DNA from: Streptomyces sp. MJM8645
GTDB taxonomy: Bacteria; Actinomycetota; Actinomycetes; Streptomycetales; Streptomycetaceae
NCBI RefSeq assembly: GCF_001625365.1
Contig: NZ_LJJF01000001.1
Coordinates: forward strand, 3,855,001 to 3,919,000
DNA length: 64,000 bases
Direction of reading: 5' to 3'
Shown here: positions 38,903 through 48,021 of the stretch, piece after piece
Layout: every line of letters begins with the position of its first letter
Numbering within the stretch: the first letter of the stretch is position 1
The notes under the pieces: model-generated
What the model saw: only the letters and a program-made list of their open reading frames with translations
What the model was told of the DNA's origin: nothing
Database searches by the model: none
Program-made: the position numbers and the translations under genes

Positions 38903-38938
38903 CTCTTCCACCTCGGCCGGCAGCTCCGGGGGGAGCCC
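38903..38938 (+). pseudogene. 3'-end remnant of a lost LuxR/PLD paralogue
   Basis: The 27 nt at 38903-38929 match the 3' end of paralogue 2 (LFQLGWQLR codons near 39883-39909) with 2 differences and translate as LFHLGRQLRGEP, compared with LFQLGWQLRGARTGEP at the end of paralogue 3. The rest of the copy is missing and replaced by the 15-bp repeat. This looks like unequal recombination within a tandem array. Confidence 0.6.
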
Positions 38939-38939
38939 C

Positions 38940-39944
38940 ATGACCGACCCGTCGACCTGCCCCCTGCCCGACTCTCCGCTGCCCGACGACGCCGCTCGGG
39001 CGCTGTACCTCGCCGTCGTCGGCAACGGCGGCATCCTCCGGGCGGCCGACCTGCCTCCGGGTGACGAACCGGTCCTGGAGCGGTTGCTCGACCTCGGACT
39101 GGTCGTCCCGAGGGTCGAGGACGCGGCCTACGCCGCGGTGAACCCGCGTGTCGTCATCGGCCGAATCGGGTCCGAACTGCGGTCCACGGGTGGCGAATTG
39201 CTGGCCAGGGCGGACGAAACGCCCGAGCAGTTCGCCGAGTTGGCGCAGGCCTTCGACGTCACGCCGCGCCACCCCGAGTGCTCCGTCGAGGTCACGTACG
39301 TGCACGGCTTCGAACAGATCCGCCTGCGCCTGGCCCAACTCGACGCCGAGTGCTCGCAGGAGATGCTGGCCGCCCAGCCCGGCGGGGCCCGGCCCGTCGA
39401 GGGGCTCCCGGACGCCCTCGACCGGATGCGGCGACTCGCCGAGCGCGGCGGCACCGTCCGGGGCATCTACGAGCCGGCGGCGGCCGCCGACCCGGCGACC
39501 GCCGCCTTCGCCGCCGCGGCCGCCGAGGTCGGCTGCCGGTACCGGGTGCTGGGCGAGCCGTTCCGGCGGGTCCTGATCTACGACCGGAAGGTGGCCGTCA
39601 TCCCCGCCGCGTCCGACAACAGCCGCGCGGCCTTCGTCGAGGACCCGGTGGTGGTCGACTTCATGGCCGACGCCTTCGAACGCGACTGGCAGCGCGCCGC
39701 CCGGGTCCGCTGGGCCCGTGGCCCGGAAGCCCCCGAGCCGGCCGACTCCCTGCCCGACCAGGTCGGCCGTTTCCTCGCCCAGGGCCTCACCCAGCGTGCC
39801 ATCGCCACCCGCCTCGGCCTGAGCGAACGCACGGTGGCCGGCCACATCGCCCGGCTGCGCGAACTGTACGACGCCGAGACGCTCTTCCAACTCGGCTGGC
39901 AGCTCCGGTCGGCGGCCGACGCCGCCCGTCGGCGGGTGCCGTGA
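38940..39944 (+). CDS. LuxR-type regulator with TrmB/PLD-like sensor domain (paralogue 2)
   Basis: 334 residues, ATG at 38940 behind GGGGGGAG (a site that lies in the remnant of a lost copy). Same layout as paralogue 1: N-terminal winged-helix-like part (ALYLAVVGNGGILRAADLP), PLD/TrmB-like domain (EMLAAQPGGARPVEG, RGIYEPAAAADPATA, VLIYDRKVAVIPAASDNS, FERDWQRA) and LuxR HTH (GLTQRAIATRLGLSERTVAGHI). The stop overlaps the start of paralogue 3 (TGATG), so these two are translationally coupled. Confidence 0.88.
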   Translation: MTDPSTCPLPDSPLPDDAARALYLAVVGNGGILRAADLPPGDEPVLERLLDLGLVVPRVEDAAYAAVNPRVVIGRIGSELRSTGGELLARADETPEQFAELAQAFDVTPRHPECSVEVTYVHGFEQIRLRLAQLDAECSQEMLAAQPGGARPVEGLPDALDRMRRLAERGGTVRGIYEPAAAADPATAAFAAAAAEVGCRYRVLGEPFRRVLIYDRKVAVIPAASDNSRAAFVEDPVVVDFMADAFERDWQRAARVRWARGPEAPEPADSLPDQVGRFLAQGLTQRAIATRLGLSERTVAGHIARLRELYDAETLFQLGWQLRSAADAARRRVP

Positions 39945-40921
39945 TGCACGGGCGCGGCACCGGGCGGCCCGACCAGGCCGCACACGACCTGTACCTGCGC
40001 ATCCTCCGGCACGGCGGCTGGATCGACCGGGCCGAGGTGGCCGACGCCGACCGGCCGGCCCTGGAACACCTGCTCGCGCTCGGGCTGCTGCTCGCCCGGC
40101 CCGAATCCGACGTCTGCACCGCCGTCAACCCGCGTACGGTCGGCGACCGGATCAGTGCCGAGCTCCGGGCCGAAGGCACCCGGCTACTGGTCCAGGCCGC
40201 GCAACTCCCGCAGGCCCTCGACGACCTGACCAAGGCCTACGACACGGCCCCGCGCCCGACCGACCGCGCCGGTACGGTGCATCACGTCCAGGGCCTCGGC
40301 GCGGTCATCCGGCGATTCGCCGAGGTGGAGGCGGACTGCCGCCAGGAGATCCTCGTCGCCCAGCCCGGCCGGCCCCGCCACGCCCACCAGTTGGAGGACG
40401 CCCTGGAACGGATCGGCCGGTTCTGCGGCCGGGGCGGCCGGATCCGGGTGATCTACGCACCCGGCGCCGTCCGGGACCAGGCGACCGCCGACCACACCGC
40501 CCGCGGCACCGAACTGGGCGCCCGCTTCCGGGTCCTGGCCGAGCCGTTCCGCCACCTGCACATCTTCGACCGCCGGATCGCCGTGCTCCAGTCCGCCGAC
40601 GACCTCCGGAGCGCGACCTTCATCGAGGATCCGGCGACCGTCGACCATTTCCTGGCCGTGTTCGAACGGGACTGGGCCCGCTCCGGCCGCCTCCTCTGGA
40701 ACCCCGACCAGGCGTCCGCTCCCGAGTCGACGGCCCACGAGCAGGTCGGCCGGCTCCTCGCCCAAGGCCTCACCCAGCGCGCCATCGCCGGCCGCCTCGG
40801 TCTCAGCGAGCGGACGGTGGCCGGCCACATCGCCCGGCTGCGCGAACTGCACGACGCGGAGACGCTGTTCCAGCTGGGCTGGCAGCTGCGGGGAGCCCGG
40901 ACGGGGGAGCCCGATGGGTGA
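39944..40921 (+). CDS. LuxR-type regulator with TrmB/PLD-like sensor domain (paralogue 3)
   Basis: 325 residues; ATG shares a base with the upstream stop. Winged-helix-like start (QAAHDLYLRILRHGGWID), PLD/TrmB-like middle (EILVAQPGRPRHAHQ, GRIRVIYAPGAVRD, LHIFDRRIAVLQSADDL, FERDWARS), LuxR HTH nearly identical to paralogue 2 (GLTQRAIAGRLGLSERTVAGHIARL) and the ending TLFQLGWQLRG. The DNA-reading helices are far more alike than the sensor domains, suggesting shared DNA targets but different ligands. Convergent with the next gene, 7 bp apart. Confidence 0.88.
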   Translation: MHGRGTGRPDQAAHDLYLRILRHGGWIDRAEVADADRPALEHLLALGLLLARPESDVCTAVNPRTVGDRISAELRAEGTRLLVQAAQLPQALDDLTKAYDTAPRPTDRAGTVHHVQGLGAVIRRFAEVEADCRQEILVAQPGRPRHAHQLEDALERIGRFCGRGGRIRVIYAPGAVRDQATADHTARGTELGARFRVLAEPFRHLHIFDRRIAVLQSADDLRSATFIEDPATVDHFLAVFERDWARSGRLLWNPDQASAPESTAHEQVGRLLAQGLTQRAIAGRLGLSERTVAGHIARLRELHDAETLFQLGWQLRGARTGEPDG

Positions 40922-40928
40922 GCGCTGG

Positions 40929-41555
40929 TCAGCCGGTGGCGGCGCTGGTCGGCCAGTAGCCGGCCCGGCCGACGACGGGGGGCTGCTGCCGGGGGACGTT
41001 GAACTGCTCACCGGGGGCGGTCCAGAAGCCCTCGCGCAGGGACAGCGCCATGCCGGCCCAGTCGAGCGCGGTCTCCACGGTGTGGTTGAGGGCCTCCTGC
41101 GACCAGGTGTCGTCGAAGACCAGCGGCAGAACGGGGGCGACCTGCTCGATGGTGGCGATCAGCGGGTTGTGCGTGATGGCCTCGTCGACGAGGAGGACGA
41201 TCGGCTTCCGCAGCGCCGACGCCCACCCCAGCTCCAGGCTCACCCCGGCCGACAGCGGCGCCCCGACGTAGGCGAACACGAGGTCCGCGGACTGCAGGGC
41301 CCGGAAGTCGGACGGCACCCGGGGCTCCGGCGCCTGCCCGGCGACGGTCCAGGCATCACTGTGGTGCGCGCTGTACACGGCGGCACCGCTGCGGAGCAGG
41401 GTGGTGCGGAGCGTCGTCAGCCGCGTCCGGCTGGCGAGCGTCACCACACTGTCCGCGGGCCCGGTCAGCCGCATCAGCGGCGCGGCCAGGAACACACGCG
41501 CACGCCGGCCCTCGGGGGTCTGTCCGGCGTGCTCTCGCAGGTAGGGCTCACTCAT
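40929..41555 (-). CDS. Nucleoside 2-deoxyribosyltransferase-like protein
   Basis: 208 residues from the ATG at 41555 with GGAG upstream. Rossmann-like order: RARVFLAAPLMR (first strand), a helix with LRTTLLRSGAAVY, then SDFRALQSADLVFAYVG, the key SAGVSLELGWASALRKPIVLLV segment with the Glu that is nucleophilic in NDT enzymes, and VLPLVFDDTW. NDT/SLOG-fold proteins make or cleave nucleosides or nucleotide signals. Its place between the LuxR array and the peptide gene, with a shared divergent region, suggests a role in that system; that is inference. Confidence 0.65.
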   Translation of the reverse strand: MSEPYLREHAGQTPEGRRARVFLAAPLMRLTGPADSVVTLASRTRLTTLRTTLLRSGAAVYSAHHSDAWTVAGQAPEPRVPSDFRALQSADLVFAYVGAPLSAGVSLELGWASALRKPIVLLVDEAITHNPLIATIEQVAPVLPLVFDDTWSQEALNHTVETALDWAGMALSLREGFWTAPGEQFNVPRQQPPVVGRAGYWPTSAATG

Positions 41556-41907
41556 TGTCGACTCCGGGGATAGGTGCCAACCAGGCCGATCGCCCCGTTG
41601 GGTGGTGACTATCGGAATGCTGCTGTGCATTCGTTGTGGTCGAAACGAACTAGTCATGGACATGTTGTTTGTGGTGTCCCCGTCTTCCCCCTCCCGCGAG
41701 AGGGGTTGGGGAGTGCACTGATCGTCTCTGTCGACCGTCGCCACCGTCCACAGAGCCGTGGTGTCATCTCGATGCCTGGCAGAGAGATGACGCACTGGGG
41801 TAGCAGGCCCCCTGGCTTCCGGCATGGGCTTGCGGCATTATGTGGCAGGTTGTTCGAAACAATGGCTGGGTACCCGCGCCAAGTCTTAAACAAAGAGAGG
41901 GGGCACC
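41556..41907. promoter_or_regulatory. Divergent regulatory region of the NDT-like and peptide genes
   Basis: 352 bp, less GC-rich than its flanks. It holds TTCGTT-N8-AACGAA (41630-41649, containing TCGAAAC), TTGTT-CGA-AACAA (41850-41862, again TCGAAAC), an inverted repeat GTCATCTC/GAGATGAC (41763-41770 and 41784-41791) and a small hairpin CCCCTC/GAGGGG (41688-41705). No coding frame in it is convincing. The TCGAAAC sites are candidates for LuxR-paralogue binding. Confidence 0.6.
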
Positions 41908-42084
41908 ATGTCTCGGATACGCCGGGTGGTGCGATTTGTCCTGGTTCCAGTCGTTGTGGGTCTGGCGCTTTTCATCGGGAGCGGTTCGAGCCCGGCTGAC
42001 GACACGATCTGGAACATCGGGGTTTCCCACGATGCGGCAGCGCCTCAGACCATGGCGCTGGCCAATGACACGATCTGGAACTGA
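41908..42084 (+). CDS. Secreted peptide precursor with duplicated DTIWN motif (candidate pheromone)
   Basis: 58 codons, ATG at 41908 behind AGAGAGGGGG. Residues 1-30 are a textbook signal peptide: basic MSRIRRVVR, hydrophobic FVLVPVVVGLALFIG, then SGSSPA with a likely cleavage after Ala30. The predicted 28-residue product opens DDTIWN and closes NDTIWN, with IGVSHDAAAPQTMALA between. The two DTIWN copies come from an exact 15-bp repeat (42001-42015 and 42067-42081). There is no Cys, so it is not a lanthipeptide. It sits between the NDT-like gene (divergent) and LuxR paralogue 4 (convergent, 18 bp away). Codon use is less GC-biased than its neighbours. Function as a signal is inferred. Confidence 0.75.
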   Translation: MSRIRRVVRFVLVPVVVGLALFIGSGSSPADDTIWNIGVSHDAAAPQTMALANDTIWN

Positions 42085-42102
42085 GACCGCCGCGACGCTT
42101 GG

Positions 42103-43110
42103 TCAGTGATAGCTGTCGGAGTCGGTCGGAATGCTGTTCCGGGCCAATGCGTACCCGAGTTGGAACAGCGACTCGACATTGTGCTCGTCGCGCATCTCGG
42201 CCAGGTGCCGCGCGAGCGTCCGTTCGCTGATGCCGAGTCTGCGGGCGATCACCCGGTGGTTCACGCCTTCGAGCATGAGGTCGATGATCGTCTGCCGCAT
42301 CCCGGAGACCACCTGCTGCGGAACGGCGCGTGCGCCGTCGAAGTCCAGCGCCCGGCTCCAGTTCCGCTCGAAGATCTCGCTGATCAGGTAGCTGATGACG
42401 GCCCGATCGTGCACGAAGGCGGCCAGATTGAGGTCCTCGGCGATGGGGATGACCGCGATTCGGCGATCGATGACGATCAATCGCGTGTAGGGCTCCTCCA
42501 GCGTCCGGAACCGTCCGCCGGCCTTGGTTATCGTGGCCACGTACTCCCTGGTGGGAGCGTGGTACCGGGTGCTCGGGTGGTAGATCGTCCTGAGCGTGAT
42601 GCCCAGGCGGAGGGCTTCGAGGTCGCGGGCGAGGATGCCGGTGAGCGCCTCGGACGGGCGCGGCCCGCCGGGTTGGGCGGCGAGGATCTCCTCCGAGGCG
42701 CTGGCGACGATCTGCTGCACCCGCTGGTTGATCAGCACCTTTCCCCGCACGTACTCGATCGCGCCGCCGGCCTGCTCCGGTGAGTGGTAGGCGGCCGTCA
42801 GGTCGTGGAGATCGGTGGCGAGGGCCGACGCGCGGGTGAGCAGGTCGAGTGCCTGGCGCTGCCAGGTCACGGAGAGGCTCTCGGACAGCTGCTGAGGGTC
42901 GACCGCGACGAGGACACCGGGTTCGTCGGTGTCGGCGACCAGAAGGCCTATCGCCACCAACTCCTCCTGGGCCCCGCCCGCCTTGGCGAGGTCGGAGTCC
43001 TTCGGAAACCGCCCGTTCTCGCGGATGACCGCCAGATACAGCTCCCGCGCTTCTTTCGAGAGGACGGAGGGCCCAATCGCGGCGGTACCGGGCTGTTCTC
43101 GTCCACTCAT
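42103..43110 (-). CDS. LuxR-type regulator with TrmB/PLD-like sensor domain (paralogue 4)
   Basis: 335 residues from the ATG at 43110 with AAGGAG upstream. Layout: winged-helix-like region (about 20-75, ARELYLAVIRENGRFP), linker helix, PLD/TrmB-like domain (about 119-255: QRVQQIVASASEEILAAQPG, LGITLRTIYHPS, LIVIDRRIAVIPIAEDLN, FERNWSRA), LuxR-type HTH (about 273-322: GVNHRVIARRLGISERTLARHL) and the ending SLFQLGYALARN. It is the most divergent of the four, mainly in the HTH, and the one next to the peptide gene, so it is the best receptor candidate. TTGTTCGA, also seen upstream of the peptide gene, lies about 110 bp upstream of its start. Confidence 0.88.
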   Translation of the reverse strand: MSGREQPGTAAIGPSVLSKEARELYLAVIRENGRFPKDSDLAKAGGAQEELVAIGLLVADTDEPGVLVAVDPQQLSESLSVTWQRQALDLLTRASALATDLHDLTAAYHSPEQAGGAIEYVRGKVLINQRVQQIVASASEEILAAQPGGPRPSEALTGILARDLEALRLGITLRTIYHPSTRYHAPTREYVATITKAGGRFRTLEEPYTRLIVIDRRIAVIPIAEDLNLAAFVHDRAVISYLISEIFERNWSRALDFDGARAVPQQVVSGMRQTIIDLMLEGVNHRVIARRLGISERTLARHLAEMRDEHNVESLFQLGYALARNSIPTDSDSYH

Positions 43111-43304
43111 CTGCGGGCTCCTTGCCGTGGCCGTGTCTGCACTACCTGCCGGGCACCAATACCGGAATCGCAGTGCAGCATGCCAGATCGGGTGGCATCG
43201 GTGAGGGCGGCCAGATTTGTTCGACAGCACTCTCTCACCACGATCAAGCCGCCGGCACCCCCCGGGCGGAGGGGAGCCGACGGCCGGAGGTGTTCAGCCA
43301 AGTC

Positions 43305-43829
43305 TCAGCGCTTGGGGCGCCAGACGACCAGGGCGCTGGACTGGGTGGGCGGCTGGTAGGGGACGAGGTCGCGGCGGTAGGAGGCGTGGACGGCGGCCTC
43401 GCGCTGCTGGAGGGCGCTGGTGGCGCCGTCGAGGGAGTCGACCAGTTCGCCGATGCGGGACTGGAGCGCGGTGACCTGGTTCTCCAGCTCGATGATCCGC
43501 TTGATGCCGGCCAGGTTGATGCCCTCGTCCTGGGAGAGCCGCTGGACCTCGCGCAACTGCTGGATGTCGCGCGCGGAGTAGCGGCGGCCCCGGCCGGCGG
43601 TGCGGTCGGGGCTGACCAGACCGAGGCGGTCGTACTGGCGGAGGGTCTGCGGGTGCAGGCCGGAGAGCTCGGCGGCGACGGAGATGACGTACACCGGGGT
43701 GTCCTCGGTGAGGACGTACTGCGGCGGGGCGGTGGGCCGCCGGGTGCGGCGGCCGTCGCCCGGCAGGCCGTCGCCGATGCCGGGCAGGCCTTCACCGATG
43801 CCGGGGCCGATGGGACTGTTGGGGATCAT
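43305..43829 (-). CDS. hspR: Heat-shock repressor HspR (MerR family)
   Basis: 174 residues. Binds HAIR sites and represses dnaK and clpB, with DnaK as co-repressor in known systems. A Gly/Pro-rich N-terminus of about 45 residues precedes the MerR domain VYVISVAAELSGLHPQTLRQY, DRLGLVSPDRTAGRGRRYS, DIQQLREVQRL, then a coiled coil (IKRIIELENQVTALQSRIGEL) and a hydrophobic C-terminal end. Last gene of the operon, 7 bp after dnaJ, giving autoregulation. Confidence 0.96.
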   Translation of the reverse strand: MIPNSPIGPGIGEGLPGIGDGLPGDGRRTRRPTAPPQYVLTEDTPVYVISVAAELSGLHPQTLRQYDRLGLVSPDRTAGRGRRYSARDIQQLREVQRLSQDEGINLAGIKRIIELENQVTALQSRIGELVDSLDGATSALQQREAAVHASYRRDLVPYQPPTQSSALVVWRPKR

Positions 43830-43836
43830 CTGGTCG

Positions 43837-44994
43837 TCACGCTCCCTTCGCCGCCCGGAACAGGGCGGCTCGCGGGTCGTCGGAGGCGGTGGCCTCGCGG
43901 TACTGCTCCAGGGCGTTCAGCGCGTCCCCGGTGATGTGCCGCGGCACCACGACCTCGACGGTGACGAGGAGGTCGCCGCGGGTGCCGTCCTTGCGGGTGG
44001 CGCCCTTGCCGCGGGCGCGCATGGTGAGGCCGTTGGCGCTGCCGGGGGGCAGCTTCAGCTTCACGGCCGGCCCGTTCAGCGTGGGCACCTCGATGGTGGC
44101 GCCGAGGGTGGCTTCGGGGAAGGTGACGGGGACGGTGACGGTGAGGTTGTCCCCCTTGCGCCCGAAGACGGGGTGCGGGTCGACGTGCACGGTGACGTAG
44201 AGGTCGCCGGGCTGTCCGCCGCGTTCGCCCTGGGCGCCCTTGCCCTTGAGCCGGATGCGCTGGGCGTCCTGAACGCCGGCCGGGATGCGGACCTGCATGG
44301 TGTGGGCGGAGCTGGCCCGGCCGCTGCCGTGGCAGTCGATGCACGGGTCGTCGACGATCATGCCGCGCCCGCGGCAGTCCTTGCACGGCTCGGAGAGCGC
44401 GAACGCGCCCTGGCCGCGGCTGACGGTGCCGGCGCCGACGCAGGTCGGGCAGACCCGCGGGGTGGTGCCGGACTTGGCGCCGGTGCCGTTGCAGGTGCGG
44501 CAGGGGGCCTGGCTGGTCATCCGCAGCGGGACGGTCGCACCGTCGACGGCCTCGTCGAAGGCGAGGGTCACCTCGGTCTCGACGTCGGCGCCGCGCCGGG
44601 GCTGGGCCTGCCGGCCGCCGCTGCGGTTGAAGAGTCCGCCGAAGACGTCGCCGAGCCCGCCGCTGCCGGTGTTCTGGCTGCCGCTGAAGAGGTCGCCGAA
44701 GTCGAAGCTGTAGCTGCCGTTGCCCTGGCCGGGGCCGCCGGCCCGGAAGCCGCCGTTGGCGAAGAGGCTGCGGGCCTCGTCGTACTCCTTGCGGCGCTTC
44801 TCGTCGGACAGGACGTCGTAGGCCTCGGAGATGTCTTTGAAGCGGTCCTCGGCCTTGGCGTCGCCCTTGTTGGCGTCCGGGTGGAACTCGCGCGCGAGCT
44901 TGCGGTAGGTCTTCTTGATCTCGGCGGCGGTGGCGTCCTTGGGCACGCCGAGGACCTTGTAGTAGTCCTTCTCCACGTAGTCCTTGCCACTCAT
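43837..44994 (-). CDS. dnaJ: Chaperone DnaJ
   Basis: 385 residues. J domain with the HPD tripeptide (REFHPDANKGD), Gly-rich linker with FDFGDLFSGS, four CxxCxGxG zinc repeats (CRTCNGTG, CPTCVGAG, CKDCRGRG, CIDCHGSG), and a C-terminal substrate-binding domain. Stimulates DnaK ATPase. A 223-bp gap with hairpins separates it from grpE; it has its own GAGGTGG site. Confidence 0.97.
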   Translation of the reverse strand: MSGKDYVEKDYYKVLGVPKDATAAEIKKTYRKLAREFHPDANKGDAKAEDRFKDISEAYDVLSDEKRRKEYDEARSLFANGGFRAGGPGQGNGSYSFDFGDLFSGSQNTGSGGLGDVFGGLFNRSGGRQAQPRRGADVETEVTLAFDEAVDGATVPLRMTSQAPCRTCNGTGAKSGTTPRVCPTCVGAGTVSRGQGAFALSEPCKDCRGRGMIVDDPCIDCHGSGRASSAHTMQVRIPAGVQDAQRIRLKGKGAQGERGGQPGDLYVTVHVDPHPVFGRKGDNLTVTVPVTFPEATLGATIEVPTLNGPAVKLKLPPGSANGLTMRARGKGATRKDGTRGDLLVTVEVVVPRHITGDALNALEQYREATASDDPRAALFRAAKGA

Positions 44995-45106
44995 GCGTCC
45001 ACCTCGCTCCGCTCGGCAGCCGCTCCGCGCAACACGCGCCTTTCAACGATTCGCTCGCTGCGCTTGCTCATAGCTGCCGCCACCTCCCGATGTCCATCCT
45101 CGCTGC

Positions 45107-45226
45107 GCTGTCAACAGCCGCTCCACCGGGCGCTGTTGACAGCACGCTGCGGAGTCGGCCGCCGTTCTGGCCGGCGTACGACTCCGCAGCGCACTGGTTG
45201 TCAGCTGTCACAGGTTGTCAGCTGTC
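45107..45226. repeat. Double hairpin and direct repeat in the grpE-dnaJ gap
   Basis: Hairpin A: GCTGTCAACAGC (45107-45118) with its complement at 45132-45143. Hairpin B: CGCTGCGGAGTCG (45145-45157) with its complement at 45179-45191 and an inner GCCG/CGGC pairing. Direct repeat GGTTGTCAGCTGTC at 45196-45209 and 45213-45226; the second copy contains the end of grpE. These could attenuate or process the operon mRNA so that dnaJ/hspR are made at a different level from dnaK/grpE. Confidence 0.8.
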
Positions 45227-45849
45227 CGAACCACCGTCGGACTTGTCCGCGTCCCCGGACTTCGCCTCGCCGTCGGGCGCGGCCGTGGTCTGGGTGCCCG
45301 GCTGGGGCTCCGCGACGGCGACCATGGCGGGGCGGATGATCCGCTCGCCGATGCGGTAGCCGGGCTGGAGGATCTGCACGCAGGTGTCCTCGGTGACGTC
45401 CGAGGAGTAGCTGTGCATCAGCGCCTCGTGCATGGTCGGGTCGAAGGGCTCGCCCTCCTTGCCGAACTGCTGGAGGCCCAGCTTGGCGACGACCGTCTCC
45501 AGGGACTCGGCGACGGACTTGAAGCCGCCGGTGACCTCGCCGTGCTCGCGGGCGCGGCCGATGTCGTCGAGCACCGGGATCAGGGACTCCAGGATGTTGG
45601 AGACCGCGATCTCGCGGACCGTCAGCCGGTCGCGCTCGACCCGCTTGCGGTAGTTCTGGTACTCGGCCTGCAGACGCTGCAGGTCGGCGGTGCGCTCGGC
45701 CGACTCCCGCTTGGCAGTGGCGAGTTCGTCGGAGCCAGCACCGGAGCCGGAGTCGGCGGCGCCGGCTGCGGCGGCCTCCTCGGCGGCCTTGATCACAGCC
45801 TCGTCGGCGGCGGAGTCGTCGCCGGGCTTGCCGCCCTGCGGCTTGTCCG

Positions 45850-45853
<4 letters not shown>
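45218..45853 (-). CDS. grpE: Nucleotide exchange factor GrpE
   Basis: 211 residues. Charged, Ala/Gly-rich N-terminus, long coiled coil (ERTADLQRLQAEYQNYRKRV), and the beta-domain ending EGEPFDPTMHEALM...GYRIGERIIRPAMVAVAE. Releases ADP from DnaK. Its ATG overlaps the dnaK stop by 4 nt. The C-terminal tail is acidic and repetitive. Confidence 0.96.
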
Positions 45854-47682
<1,829 letters not shown>

Positions 47683-47703
47683 CGTAAATACCTCCACGGA
47701 AGA

Positions 47704-47724
47704 GTTGAGCTTTACAGGCTCAAG
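47704..47724 (-). promoter_or_regulatory. HAIR element 1 of the dnaK operon
   Basis: Coding strand CTTGAGC-N7-GCTCAAC, a near-match to CTTGAGT-N7-ACTCAAG with compensating symmetry in the arms. Overlaps the -10 region by two bases. Confidence 0.93.
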
Positions 47725-47751
47725 GATGCACGACCGGGTGGGTGCCGTCAA
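47723..47751 (-). promoter_or_regulatory. dnaK operon promoter
   Basis: Coding strand -35 TTGACG (47751-47746), 17-bp spacer, -10 CATCCT (47728-47723): a vegetative sigma-type promoter flanked by HAIR sites. Confidence 0.75.
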
Positions 47752-47755
47752 CAGG

Positions 47756-47776
47756 GATGAGTCGCTGCCACTCAAC
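47756..47776 (-). promoter_or_regulatory. HAIR element 2 of the dnaK operon
   Basis: Coding strand GTTGAGT-N7-ACTCATC, just upstream of the -35 box. The gene-free space on to 48021 has an iterated CGTGGCC-type run near 47815-47860 but no further site that I recognise. Confidence 0.85.
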
Positions 47777-48021
47777 TTTGCTGAGCGGTCCACCCCCCGC
47801 GGCCGCGGCGACTGCCCGTGGCCTCGATCGTGGCCGTGGTCCTGGCCGTGGCGCGTGTGGTGCCACGTGACTGCCGCCATAGCTTGGGAACCTTCTGGAG
47901 GACTGGTGGCGGGCGGTAATGTCCGGGCCGTCGGCCCGGCAAGTTACCGACGAGTACAATTCGTTCCACGCAAGACCGTTCAAAGACCGCTCAACAGCAA
48001 GCCGCAGGAGACGGAGAGCCG

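Noticed and set aside
41574..41999. A 141-codon frame overlapping the peptide gene
   Set aside because: No ribosome site or bias. The peptide frame has a ribosome site, a signal peptide and an internal repeat.
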